Shown here piece after piece: positions 1 to 10,725 of a DNA stretch of 64,000 nt. Made by a program: the position numbers and the translations under genes. This DNA comes from Nageia nagi (taxonomy: Eukaryota > Pinophyta), in assembly GCA_050084985.1 (NCBI GenBank), contig JBITNC010000001.1, positions 96,658,001 to 96,722,000 on the forward strand, given 5' to 3'. Positions within the stretch are counted from its first letter, which is position 1. Each line of letters opens with the position of its first letter. The notes beneath the pieces were generated by a model, which was given only the letters and a program-made list of their open reading frames with translations, had not been told where the DNA came from and ran no database searches.

Positions 1-169
1 TATTTTTTATGTATCTTGTAATCATTGCATACTATGAAACTCTACCCCTTTTTTGTGTATCTTGCAATCATTACAGATAATAAAAATGTACTTGCATCAT
101 GCATATTGTCAAACAATTCATATATAATTATTAATTCCATGAATAATGCAATAAGAGTCGCTCATATAT

Positions 170-1220
170 AATGATTCATTTTGTATCATATAGTGCACTT
201 GGATTATTTCATATCATACGATGTTGTTACATCATTTAATATCATTAGCTATAAATAGAACATTTCATATCATATGTTGTTGCACTTATATTATTTCCTA
301 TCATATTAAGTATTTAAATAATTTCATATCATATATTACATTTGCATCATTTGAGAATATATGGTAGATGAGGCCAACTTATAACTTTTGGACTAATTTT
401 TGACACTTAATTGTGTTTTTGGGTTGGATAGTTGTTTTCCTTCTCCAAGCTAGTTTTTGTACCCTATTTTATACATCTTTGGGGTTCCATTTCCTACAAT
501 CATATGATTTTTATAAATTTGGTTTATTAAACTCTAAATTGTGATATCAAGAATCTTCTTTGGTTCAACCGTGGCCTAATTATATGAAAAAGGTAGTTTA
601 TATATTTTTGATAGTTTTTTACAACAATCTTCATATTTTGGGTTCCTTTTTATACTAACATATGATTTTTTAAAAGTTGATATATTAAACTCCAAATTTG
701 GATGTCAAGTATTTCCTTTGGTTCAACAATTGTATGATTATATGAAAAAGGAAGTTTGTAATATTTTGACATATTTTTTACAATAATCAAAAGATTTTGG
801 GTTCCTTTTTGTACAAGAATTTGTGTTTTAAAAAGATAGTATATTAAACACCAAATTGTGATATTAGACATCTCCTTTTATTCAATAGTAGTGTAATTTT
901 ATGAAAGAAAAGATAATTTATGAATTTTAATAGGTTTATTACAATAGTCATCTTATTTTGGATCCAATCTTTAGATATGAAGATTATATAATGTAGATGG
1001 AACATGAGCACAAAGGTAAGAATAATAAGATTCAAAAATACTTTAAAATTATGCTCTAATGATAAAGAATACCTATAGGATCAAGAATTACATAATATTT
1101 ATGCTTAAATTATCAAACATACTTGTATGATACAAACTACTTAGATCATCACATATCATTTTTCATATCATATAGTGTTTTTAGATAATTTTATATCATA
1201 TGCTACAATTTCATCATTTT
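170..1220. repeat. Diverged higher-order AT-rich repeat, module 1
   Basis: Short phrases such as TTTCATATCATATNNTG recur at about 190-340 and again at 1150-1205. They are followed both times by a segment containing 'ATATGGTWRATRAGG' and a 'GGTTGGATAGTTGTTTTCC'-like stretch (355-445 and 1215-1305). A third related stretch lies at 2395-2500. The block therefore looks like a degenerate higher-order repeat of about 0.9-1 kb that itself contains the 158-bp tandem repeat. No protein signal is visible in any frame. Confidence 0.55.
478..955. repeat. Tandem repeat, about 158 bp, three diverged units
   Basis: Three consecutive units start near 478, 638 and 796. Each begins with 'TTGGGTTCCTTTTTATAC'-like sequence. 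Each continues through 'CATATGATTTT', 'TATATTAAACTCCAAATTG', 'CCTTTGGTTCAACAATGG' and a closing 'TTTTTACAATAATC'. Units differ at many positions, so the array is old. The small ORFs on the minus strand here are translations of the repeat and are not taken as genes. Confidence 0.7.
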
Positions 1221-2129
1221 AGACCATATGGTTAATAAGGAAAATTAATCCCTTATGGAATAGTTTTTTATACTTAAAAATTTTGAGTTGAACAGTTCCT
1301 TTTGTTCTCCAAACCAATTTTTGGATAATGTTTTGAAACATATTTTTGGCACGGGTGGTCATTGTTAGGAAATGGTAAATACCATGTGAGTGCATACTAG
1401 GGTGTATTTTTAATATCAAGTTGGACTATCGATATATTTGTAAGTATTTTATAAGGGGAGGGGGTAGGGGTTTTTTAAATTTATATAAAATATTCTATTG
1501 ATATTATATAAGTAGGCTATTTTCTTTACTATTATTTATGAGTGTATAACTTTGAACACTAAAAAGGCACCACAAGATCAAATTATGCTTCCCATTTGTA
1601 TCACTTGGTGATATTATATCATAAAAAAAGGTTATAAAAGTAATAAAGGGAAAGAACCATTGCAAAAATCATTTTAAAAATAATATTTTCATTTTACACT
1701 TGCACACACGAGAGAAGCTACTTAGATTTCATCATTACAAGTTTATCCTTACAAATAGAGCCATAAATAAGTCACTTTGTCACCAAGAACCTAGGCTATA
1801 CTCTAATTTCATCACTAAGATAGTTTTCCATCAGGTTATCATTTTTGTGTGATTTTAAATAACAAAAGATGATGGTTTCAATTGACAAAGTCTTGGATCA
1901 CTATAATTGTAGGTAATGATATCAAGGGGTAAAACTACTAAGGGGTTTCAAAAATTGATTTAATTTTTTTTGGTAAAATGGTAAGTTTTTTAAAAAGGTT
2001 ATTATTTATTACATAGGGGTTTACCATGAGGGGTTTAATAAATTAAAATACAAGGTGATAAACTTTAAAAATATGGAGTTTTTAAATAATCCTGTAAATG
2101 CACATGTTTTGAAGGTTTTTTATTAAGTG

Positions 2130-3075
2130 AACCCCTCATGATTTTGGGATTATTTTTATACAAGCATATGATTTTAAGAAAGTTGATATATTAATCTCTA
2201 AATTATCATATCAAAAACCTCCTTTGGTTCAAAAATGGTCTAATTGTACAAGCATCAAAAAGGCATTTTTTTCACTTTTTGATATGTTTGTTGCAATAAT
2301 CATCAACTTTCAGGCCTATTTTTGGATGTAAAGAGTATGCAATGGATATGGAACATGAAAAAAATGGTAAGCACAATAAGATTCAAATATTCTATACTTT
2401 TAGATTAGTTTTTGATAGTTCTAAAAATTCTAGGTTGGGTAGTTGGTTTCCTTTCCCAAGGCAATTTTTGGGCCCCATTTTGAGATATATTTTTAGCTAC
2501 TTTTTCTACAAGAATATGATTTTAAGAAAGTTATTATATTAAAATCTAAATTATGATGTTAGAAAATTCCTTTAGTTCAATAATAATGTGATTTTACAAT
2601 CATAAAATGTACTTTGTAACAATGGTTATAACTTTTTAAGCTTGTTTTTGGACATGAAGATTATGCTATACATTTGGACTAATTTTTTATACTTGGAAAT
2701 TTTTTTGGGCCATATTTTTAGATATCTTATGGGATCCTTTTTATACACATATGATTTTAATAAAGTTAGTATGTTAAACTCTGAATTGTGATATCATGAG
2801 CCTTATTCAATTCAACAATGGTCTAATTGTACAATCATAAAAAATGTAGTTTATCACTTTTTGATAGGTTTTGTTTTACAATCTTTTGGAACCATTTTTG
2901 GATATGAATATTATGTAATGCAGAGAGAACATGAACATAAAAATAAGCATAATAAGATTTATATATGCTCTACAATTAAGTTCAAATGATGAAGAATACT
3001 TATAGGATCAAGAATTACATAATATTTATACTCAAATGATTAAAATAATCTTTACAATACTAAAAAGTTGTAATA
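2130..3075. repeat. Further diverged copies of the 158-bp repeat
   Basis: Units related to the array at 478-955 recur near 2140, 2500 and 2725 (same 'CATATGATTTTAA', 'ATATTAAWCTCTAAATT' and 'TTGGTTCAAWAATGG' landmarks). They are separated by a segment like 'GGATATGAATATTATGTAATG' (about 960, 2325, 2655, 2910). The segment 2915-3060 closely matches 960-1110, including 'ACTTATAGGATCAAGAATT'. Between 1390 and 2130 nothing is recognised apart from a short G-rich run near 1455-1470. Confidence 0.6.
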
Positions 3076-3603
3076 CAATATTTTTTTCACTTTTTCATAG
3101 GTTTGTTACATGAATGAAAAAACATACATCATATATACATGGACTAGGCCACTATAGAGGTATGGTCAAGTATTGCTTTGAGTGTTATTAGTATTGGACA
3201 ATGATGAGTAAGGTAGGAGATTAAATGGTGACTAGTCATTCCCATTGAGCCATGCTCCAAGAGCCCATGGAAAACATTATGATTGAGGCATAGGGCTAGT
3301 GTACCTTAGGTAATTGAGGAAGGCTTAGTCTTGAAGCATTCTTTCATCATATTTTTTGATGCAAAAATACTTCTAGACTACACTTATTTTAAAAAAGTGA
3401 TTATTGGTAAATGACTTTAAATCATCACTTTATTGTTTAAAATCATTGGACTTATGTCCTTTGATGGTAGTTTATATGATCATACTCTAGCACTTATTTA
3501 CTGCCACCATAGGGAGTCAATTTTTAGTAATGAGCTCATAGGTGGCATATAGATAACCACCAAAAAAAAGCTTTAGGGGTGGTTATAAATTACCATTGAA
3601 ATC

Positions 3604-3644
<41 letters not shown>

Positions 3645-4879
3645 AAAATATAAATAAATATAAAAAAATTCAAAAAGGGTGATATTCAAATGATAACTCT
3701 TTTAGCAAAATAAATAAAATAAAATAATGTTATTTGTAGTTCGTACGGAAAGGCATCAAGATTAGGGATGTACAAAGTTCTAATTTTTTTCAAATGGTAC
3801 GATTATGAGGGCTATAGTTTTAGGTAGGTAAACTACGAACAATTATTAATATGATAATGCTAAAATGTAATTATTTTAATCATCCAAAATTTCATTGTTA
3901 CTATCGACTTTTTGGTTTTAGTGATTGGTTTTTCTAATTGATTATTCCAAATTATGCAAAATTTAACTGTAAAGATTCATAATATGAAATAAAAGTGAAA
4001 TTCAAAGCAAAATATCCATTTCATTAAATTCCTTGGTCTTTTTCCGCACACATGGGAAAAAAATGGGCATAGTAAATAAATCAAACCAACATCTTCAAGT
4101 TAAATGTCTTATGAATTGTAGTGCATCCATGACCTATAGAAGAATAATTGTGGGAGTTTGACTTCATATGGCATGTAGAACAATTGTACCATGTGAATGA
4201 AGAATAAATTTAACAAAATAAGTATGTTTCTCTAATTAGGGGATAGAACACCAACTTGAGAACATGGCAGTTTCTAACATCCATACATTTTGTTCAGCAT
4301 TGGTTGGGTTCACCCATTTTGTAGGTAGTTCCACAAATATTCACAAAGGTAATATATCACACTAAATTCACAATTATGTTAAAACTAAAATCAAGACTAA
4401 AAATTAAAATAAATGGGCATGAATGAAATGATGGTTTAATAGTTAAAATACTAAAATAGAATATGAATATAAAAAGTAGAGTTCAAACCTTTGTTTTTGA
4501 AAAACTCCACTATTTTGTTTTAATCTCCAAATAACATTAACTTCATAATTGTAATTGATGCTCCTATCAAAAATGATACAATGTAATCCCTATAATCGTC
4601 CAATAAACCACTTTTGATCTTCAGAGGAAGTTAATAAAATTTCTTTCTTTCTTTTTCCAAGTGACAATCCCTATTTCTAATCCACCAAAAGAGATTCCTT
4701 CACTAAAACTCTTTAGAATAAAGTCAACAACATTCGATTGGCTATAGAAAGCAGTCGAGGGTCGTAAGAAATTTAGGGAACAATGATGAGTTGGATCATG
4801 TGGATTGCAGCATTTTGAACATATATGACAAAAGTTTACGGCCGCATAGACTGACTCCATTCCCGGTATTTCCGGAGGA
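3076..4879. other. Unassigned intergenic region upstream of the SAUR gene
   Basis: No coding family, RNA gene or repeat family is recognised. A short inverted repeat, TAACCACC...GGTGGTTA, sits at about 3556-3585 next to the TA microsatellite. A 79-codon open frame on the minus strand at 4621-4860 has no recognisable motif and ends where the SAUR promoter begins, so it is not called. Confidence 0.5.
3605..3639. repeat. (TA)n microsatellite
   Basis: An uninterrupted run of TA dinucleotides about 35 bp long. Confidence 0.95.
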
Positions 4880-4921
4880 CCACAATAGGTGCTGAACTTT
4901 CACATGTTCATGTCTCTTCAT
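4880..4921 (+). promoter_or_regulatory. SAUR upstream block with TGTCTC auxin-response element
   Basis: A canonical auxin-response element TGTCTC lies at 4911-4916, 124 bp before the SAUR start codon and about 50 bp before the TATA box. It is embedded in a longer block: CCACAAT, then CTGAACTTTCACATG (4892-4906, with a CACATG E-box-like site), then ATGTCTC. The same ordered block occurs upstream of the SAUR pseudogene (minus strand, about 45190-45140) and at 51290-51240 with no gene. AuxREs are bound by ARF factors in known SAUR promoters. That this one is functional is inference. Confidence 0.7.
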
Positions 4922-4964
4922 CCCCACAATATCCCTTTCCTCAAAAAATCTAGTAAACCTGTCT

Positions 4965-4974
4965 TTTTATATAT
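4965..4974 (+). promoter_or_regulatory. TATA box of the SAUR gene
   Basis: TTTTATATAT lies 66-75 bp upstream of the SAUR ATG, a spacing that would give a short 5' leader of roughly 35-45 nt. Confidence 0.6.
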
Positions 4975-5039
4975 TCAGCACCAAAGTTACTGATTCCATA
5001 ATTGTAGTGGTAGCACTGATTCTGCATTAGGAATTAGGC

Positions 5040-5513
5040 ATGGAGAGACGGAAGAGTTTTAAGGTTGGTTTAAAAGGGCAGAGAATTGCAGCGCTTCCCA
5101 AGATTGCAAGCATTAAGCTCAACCGAAAAAAGTCCTCTTCATTTTCTCCTCATGATAGCTGCGAGGAGGATGAAGATGATGAAATGTTAGAGTGGAGGAG
5201 ATCTGTTCCACAAGGTCATGTGGCTGTTTATGCCGCGAAGGAGAAGAGGAAATTGTTTGTTATTCCAGTGTGTTATTTGAAGCATCCAGTGTTCAGAGAA
5301 TTGCTTGGTAAGGCTGAAGAGGAGTTTGGATTTAATTACCATGATGGAAGGCTCACTATTCCTTGTCAGCCATCAGTTTTGGATGGTGTAATTCAGATGC
5401 TCAGAGAAGGAGATGCTTTGGACATAAGTTGTGATGGTTACTCCACCCCAAGTTCAAGCTCTGATAGGAGATCACTATTCTCTGATGTTCACAATGGTGT
5501 GGTTGTACGTTAG
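5040..5513 (+). CDS. SAUR family auxin-responsive protein
   Basis: An intron-less 157-residue protein. The first 50 residues are basic (MERRKSFK..., then KIASIKLNRKK), followed by an acidic run (CEEDEDDEM, about 41-49). The SAUR domain fills about residues 53-122 with the family's hallmarks: VPQGHVAVYA, KRKLFVIPVCYLKHPVFRELL, AEEEFGF, GRLTIPC and a closing VIQMLRE. A serine-rich tail follows. Known SAURs are short-lived, auxin-induced proteins that bind and inhibit PP2C.D phosphatases, so raising plasma-membrane H+-ATPase activity and cell expansion. The start is supported by a TATA box about 70 bp upstream and by a matching N-terminal reading frame in the pseudogene at 44.5-45.0 kb. Length is longer than minimal SAURs (about 90-110 aa) because of the N-terminal extension. 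The exact subfamily cannot be named from sequence alone. Confidence 0.95.
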   Translation: MERRKSFKVGLKGQRIAALPKIASIKLNRKKSSSFSPHDSCEEDEDDEMLEWRRSVPQGHVAVYAAKEKRKLFVIPVCYLKHPVFRELLGKAEEEFGFNYHDGRLTIPCQPSVLDGVIQMLREGDALDISCDGYSTPSSSSDRRSLFSDVHNGVVVR

Positions 5514-7779
5514 GTAGGGCTAATGTGTTCTTTTTGGTTAAGTGAGATTGTATTGCGTTTTTCGGTGTTAGACTAAAATCCCTAATCATATGGCCTGGGC
5601 TTTTACTTATGCGAAGTCGAATTTGATAGGCCTTATCGATTGTGAATGGAGAGATTGTAATTCTATTATCTTCGATGAGGAATTTGAAGTATTTACAAAA
5701 AGTATTGTAGTGTTCGGTAAGAGAAAAGAGCCAATGCCACTATCGGTAGCTGAAGTGTTATAGATCTGCTTTGCTTTGGTTTCAGTTTGAACAGATCATG
5801 ACATCTTAAATCCTTGAGTAATAATCAAATTCAGTCGACATGGTAATTCAGTAGCAATGATTTTTATTTAATGGCATAGTCTTTGGTTGTGGGCAGTACG
5901 ATGTTCAAAGATTCTCTGAAAGAATCAGATTTGACATTATCAGAGTACGCTCTGAATATATTTGTATATATCTCTGTAAATCACTCTTTATCTCTTAAAG
6001 AAAAAGACTGTACTTTTATTCTGTTTTATTGCCTGAATTATAAAGCAGCCTGAAACACCATCTCCTTTCCTCTACTTATTAAATGAATGCAATAAACATA
6101 ATTTCTTGATTATTTTTTTCATTGATTATATATAAAATCGACATCCTTAGGAGCTATTGTTATGAAAAAAAGATACTGCTATAATATGTCAACATCTGAA
6201 GTGTATTTTTCATTGTAGTTCAAATGCAGTCTTATACAATAAACATTTTACTTTTAATAATATTTAAATTATTATTATTATAAAATAATAGTATTTAACT
6301 AATATTATAAAAAAAATCGAGTTTTGAACTTCAGATGAAGATCTCTATTCATATTAATCAACTTTCAACCTTGTAAAATCTTAAAAATTCTACATTTGAA
6401 ATCATTCTTGGGTTTTTTATTTTTAATGATTATAAATAAATAATAAAAAATAACCGGAATAAAATTTGTGTGGTTCCAACCTCACAACATGGACACAAAA
6501 ATTCAACTTACTATGGAGGGCTGGAAAGAGAGTAAAAGTGTTGACTATGTTTCCAATCAAGTGGATAACAACTAATTTCTTATTTAAAAAAAAAATTAGA
6601 ACTTTTGATATGTAAGTAAATGTATGTATATACAATGTAAGATTAGATTTATACGAATTAAATTTTGATTATAAAATTAAGATATACGGACAGTTTATCA
6701 AATAGAAGAATAAATACTAGTATATAATTTGTTATTATTTATTGTTAGCATTTTAATTGTTAATGATTATTATTATTTACACATAAATAAACTGAAATCA
6801 ATGATTTGATATTATAATTATACATAAAATAATAAATTAAACTTATGAACTTTTAAACAAATTGAAAAATTTAGTGAATTGATATATGTAGAAGAAAGTT
6901 ATAGATTCAATCATAACTCAAGCATTAACAAATCTTTTCTTCATTAAGAATTTATTTTTTATTTAGAAGGATGGTAAATTAGTCTAAAGTGAACCTTCAT
7001 CAAACCATATAGTTAATAGAATAAAATCAACCCCTATAAAAGTATGGCTTAAGAGTAGAGAAATAATGTCCTAAAGATAATGTTGATAATAAAAACATAC
7101 CAATGAGTGTTTTTCATTGAAAGAAAAAAAAAAGAGAGAGGGAGATATGTATTTCTAAAGAACATTTAAAGTCTTCATAAATAAGTTTTTGAATGAACAT
7201 GATAGATAACAAATCATAAAGTTCACTCAAATCTATTTAACCTAAGTTTAATATTTTTATCTTTTAATTTATTGATAATGATAGCCAATGAAATGCTAAT
7301 TGTAGTACGTGAATCTATTGTTAACACTAGGATATTTTTTATTATAAGTAAGTAAAAGTGGTAATTTGGTGATGATAAGGTAGAAGATAAATTTGAAAAT
7401 GGATGGTTATAAATTGAAATACTAACTAAAAATATCATTAACCAATAGGTTAACAAATTTATGTATGACATTTACCTATAACAAAAATGGTTAGTACAAC
7501 TTATTTGTTATATTTATCTTATTTTTGCTTATAAATAGTAACACTCTATAACTAATGTACAAGCTCTAAGTATTATCATGTTAGTCCAATTTCTTTCCAA
7601 TTTTGATTGAAGAGATGTATTCCAATATTACTCATTGTTTTACTTGAATATGATAAGTTTCATTATTTTATACAATTATATGGTATATTTCAAATATGAA
7701 CAAAAGTGATAAAAATATGATTAACATATTCATTCAACTAAATAATTGAATCTTATGGTAAATATTTTTTATTAGAAAA
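5514..7779. other. SAUR 3' flank and AT-rich intergenic DNA
   Basis: The SAUR 3' untranslated region probably lies within the first few hundred bases. Beyond about 6100 the DNA is AT-rich with homopolymer runs and a purine tract near 7120-7145. The small open frames here (6423-6635 and 7223-7471, minus) show no family resemblance and are left out. Confidence 0.5.
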
Positions 7780-7784
7780 AATAG
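7780..7784. repeat. Target-site duplication, left (AATAG)
   Basis: AATAG immediately precedes the left LTR and recurs exactly at 16392-16396 after the right LTR. A 5-bp duplication is the standard product of LTR-retrotransposon integration. Confidence 0.93.
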
Positions 7785-8618
7785 TGTTTACAAATAAAAA
7801 TTGAGAGTGCAAATAAATAAATAAGCAATTATCTACACACTCAATATTATCTGTATTCTAGCTACGGATAGCAATTTATTCTAGATAACAATGAACAAAA
7901 TAACCAATTCAGAAATGTAATTGCAACAACCAAGGCTGTAATTTGTGTACTTACCTCACGGAACGTACCTGACACCGAAAGACGAAGATGTTGGCAATAT
8001 ACTGACGATGAGCTACCTGTCCACCAATGCAATAACCTGTGAAGATGCCAGAAGAGGACCGCGGGTGGTCCGTGTCAGTGATATTAGAGCGCCGGCGGTG
8101 TTCTTTCGTTCGCAAAGGAGCACCGGCAGTCTTATTTTAATGATTCTTGACCTCTCGATCAAGTCCAGAACTTCGGTACGGATGTCTCAAAATAGCAGTG
8201 ATATCAGAATAGATCGTAGGTGTCAGTATAGCTCGCGAGAGGAAGCACACAAACCACAGCCTTGTAGGCGGTACCAAGAGATACCTTAGGGGGTAGCCAC
8301 TTACAAGACCATACGCGGGATCATGTGTATCCTTGTTGTTGTGGACTTACTATTAGATCCCTTATTTATATAGATAATAGATAATACCGCCCATAGGTCG
8401 GCGTGCATCTACATAAATAAGGTTAATTCACAATATTTAAGATAAATACATCAATAAACAAGATAATCCATGCAATATTCAAGATAAACCATGCAATATT
8501 CATAGTCAAGCCAAACATTGATATTATCACTTTAATCCATTCAAGACATATAGTTAAGCCAAGCATATTTCATTAATTCATTGATTTAAAAGCATAAAAT
8601 CATTTTTATGTGTTAACA
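7785..8618 (-). repeat. 3' LTR of the gag-only element
   Basis: 834 bp, beginning TGTTTACAAATAAAAATTG and ending ATGTGTTAACA. It differs from the other LTR by nine substitutions, all transitions, and one 1-bp indel, about 1.1 % divergence by eye. A minus-strand TATATAAATAAG box lies near 8362-8373. Three copies of the GC-rich palindromic motif lie at 8056-8130. The 114-codon open frame read across it (7945-8289, plus) is not conserved in the other LTR, where a 1-bp deletion breaks it. Confidence 0.95.
8056..8130. repeat. Cluster of three GC-rich palindromic motifs in the left LTR
   Basis: GGACCGCGGGTGGTCC at 8056-8071 is followed by GAGCGCCGGCGGTG (about 8087-8100) and GAGCACCGGCAGTC (about 8118-8131), about 31 bp apart. 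The first could fold with GGACC/GGTCC arms. Equivalent clusters occur at 10363-10433, 11025-11108, 13225-13275 and in the right LTR. Confidence 0.75.
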
Positions 8619-8630
8619 GATGCCCCACTT
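8619..8630 (-). promoter_or_regulatory. Polypurine tract next to the 3' LTR
   Basis: Read on the minus strand, AAAGTGGGGCATC runs directly into the 3' LTR start TGTTAACA. This is the position and approximate composition expected for the plus-strand primer of an LTR element, although it is interrupted by pyrimidines. Confidence 0.65.
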
Positions 8631-8999
8631 TGGATGTGAAATCGAAAGAAACATGAGGTGACCTGAGATTTTGCATTCAAAGTAAAAACTCACTATCGTA
8701 GCACACAATTTTAATAAGCAATGATAAACATTCACCATTCTGAACTTTAAACAATATCATGATAAAGCTCATTAATACTAGATATAGGTTGAGAAAACTC
8801 CCTTTTGATATTACCTTGGGCATGCTTGCCCCTTGCGTTTTGCTGTAGAAGGTGATAGCCTGATATGTCTGATAATCTGATAATCTTGCTGCAATGCTGA
8901 TGACCCAAGACAACATGCTTGACAACACACATGACAATGACAGGACAGACGACTTAACCACACATGCCGGCCGGATGACAACTTGACAAGACCATTTCA

Positions 9000-9160
9000 C
9001 AAGACAAGACATGATGACCAACTCATAAGACAAGACATGATAACACACATGACCAACTCACAAGACAAGACATGATAACACACATGATCAACTCACAAGA
9101 CAAGACATGATAACACACATGATCAACTCACAAGACAAGACATGATAACACACATGACAA
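9000..9160. repeat. Tandem array 1, 35-bp unit
   Basis: Four to five copies of a 35-bp unit built from CAAGACAAGACATGATAAC and ACACATGATCAACTCA, nearly identical to each other. It is the first of three unrelated arrays in the element's 3' internal region. Confidence 0.9.
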
Positions 9161-9186
9161 CACAAGATAACCATAACCATACACAA

Positions 9187-9537
9187 GGGAGAGCTAAGTT
9201 CCGCACACTCAGCCTTCGCACCAAGAGGTGTACCGCAGTTGCACAAGAACCGAACTTCGCAAAACAATGATAAGCTGATGGGGAGAGCTAAGTTCCACAC
9301 AATTGAGCCTTCGCACCAAGTTGCATAAGAACCGAACTCCGCAAAATAATGATAAGCTGATAGGGAGAGCTAAGTTCCATACAACTGAGCCTTCACACTG
9401 GCTGCAGTCACATAAGAACCGAACTCCATAAAACAATGATAAGCTGATAGGGAGAGCTAAGTTCCATACAACTGAGCCTTCACACTGGCTGCAGTCACAT
9501 AAGAACCGAACTCCGCAAAACAAGTGATAAACTGATG
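9187..9537. repeat. Tandem array 2, 82-94-bp unit
   Basis: Four units start at 9187, 9281, 9363 and 9450. Each opens with GGGAGAGCTAAGTTCC, then GAGCCTTCRCAC, then CATAAGAACCGAACTCC and ends AATGATAAGCTGATAG. The two last units are almost identical. Confidence 0.9.
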
Positions 9538-10258
9538 GAGCTGACACTCCACCAAGAAGCATGATAAGCTGATAATGGGAGCTGGACTCCTCTCATAAGC
9601 ACATGATAAGCTGACTATGGGAGCTGAACTCCACTCATAAGCACATGATGAGCTGACTATGGGAGCTGAACTCCACTCATAAGCACATGATGAGCTGACT
9701 ATGGGAGTTGGGACTCCACTCATAAGCATGATAAGCTGACTATGGGAGCTGAACTCCACTCATAAGCACATGATAAGCTGACTATGGGAGCTAGACTCCA
9801 CTCATAGCCACAGGATAAGCGCATGATAAGCTGACTATGGGAGCTGGAATCCACTCATAGTCACATGGTAAGCACATGATAAGCTGACTATGGGAGCTGG
9901 ACTCCACTCATAAGCATGATAATCTAACCATGGGAGCTGGACTCCACTCAAAAGCATGATAATCTGACCATGGGAGCTAGACTCCACTCAAAAGCATGAT
10001 AATCTGATCACAGGAGCTGGACTCCACTCATGAGCATATGATAATCTGATTACGGGAGCTGGACTCCACTCACAAGCATGATAATCTAACCATGGGAGCT
10101 GGACTCCACTCAAAAGCATGATAATCTGACCACGGGAGCTGGACTCCACTCAAAAGCATGATAATCTGATCACGGGAGCTGGACTCCACTCATGAGCATA
10201 TGATAATCTGATTACAGGAGCTGGACTCCACTCACAAGCATGATAATCTGATCACTCA
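9534..10258. repeat. Tandem array 3, about 38-52-bp unit, about 17 copies
   Basis: The unit is GGGAGCTGGACTCCACTCA followed by a spacer of CATGATAATCTGATCAC or CATGATAAGCTGACTAT type. The core contains a GGAG...CTCC inverted repeat. Unit length falls from about 42-52 bp on the left to 38-42 bp on the right, with a shift from the 'AAGCTGACTAT' to the 'AATCTGATCAC' subtype. Minus-strand open frames here are translations of the repeat. Confidence 0.92.
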
Positions 10259-10362
10259 AATCTGTAAACACAAAAACTCAAAGCAATATTTTCCTGGATA
10301 TATCATTCGTCAAACATCTATGATGCACTCATGATACTCAATAAGCTGATTTTCTGGATAAA

Positions 10363-10433
10363 GGAACACGGGCGGTCCTTTCTTGCTGACTTAGAACGCC
10401 GGTGGCCTTCTCTAAGACCGCAGGCGGTCCTTT
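10363..10433. repeat. Cluster of three GC-rich palindromic motifs upstream of the PMD promoter
   Basis: Copies at about 10363-10380 (ACACGGGCGGTCCTTTCTT), 10393-10410 (AGAACGCCGGTGGCCTTC) and 10415-10433 (AGACCGCAGGCGGTCCTTT), 22-30 bp apart. They lie 140-210 bp before the TATA box of the PMD gene. Confidence 0.75.
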
Positions 10434-10572
10434 TTTTGAGGACTCATCAAAAATCATGAAAATCAGGTCTCTACGAATCACTCCTGGATTCCAGATTGAT
10501 GCTTAATTGCTTGTCCACGTATGCCAAATGCTTTAATCGAAATTCATCTTGAAGTGTGTGCCCTAACCTTTC

Positions 10573-10580
10573 TATAAAAG
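10573..10580 (+). promoter_or_regulatory. TATA box of the antisense PMD gene
   Basis: TATAAAAG followed by GGGCCCC. The first ATG downstream of the expected start of transcription is at 10726, which is the start used in the gene model. Confidence 0.7.
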
Positions 10581-10725
10581 GGGCCCCACCCTTCCTCATT
10601 TGTTCACCCTATCATTTTCATAGCTAAGAGCATCCTAGAGCTTGAGAGACTGATTCAGAGAGGTTTATCTGGTAATTTTGTCACTATCACTTGGGGATTC
10701 TTCCTGTATTGCTGTGCTGCCCGCT

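Noticed and set aside
3556-3585. Miniature inverted-repeat element suggested by TAACCACC...GGTGGTTA
   Set aside because: Arms are only 8 bp and the spacing is that of a small hairpin; no target duplication or second pair of ends was found.
4621-4860. 79-codon minus-strand open frame next to the SAUR promoter
   Set aside because: No recognisable motif, no promoter signal on that strand, and length compatible with chance.
5755-5785. Possible DST-like mRNA instability element (ATAGAT) downstream of the SAUR stop
   Set aside because: Only the ATAGAT core is present; the flanking GGA and GTA subdomains needed for a DST element are not seen.
7945-8289. 114-codon open frame in the left LTR
   Set aside because: The equivalent in the other LTR is broken by a 1-bp deletion; it lies antisense to the element promoter and has no known domain.
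8677-9759. Four minus-strand open frames of 70-123 codons
   Set aside because: They are translations of the tandem arrays; their repeated peptides follow the DNA repeat units and show no family similarity.
9534-10258. CRISPR-like array of about 40-bp units
   Set aside because: Units are contiguous and mutually similar throughout, without unique spacers, and the context is a plant retrotransposon.
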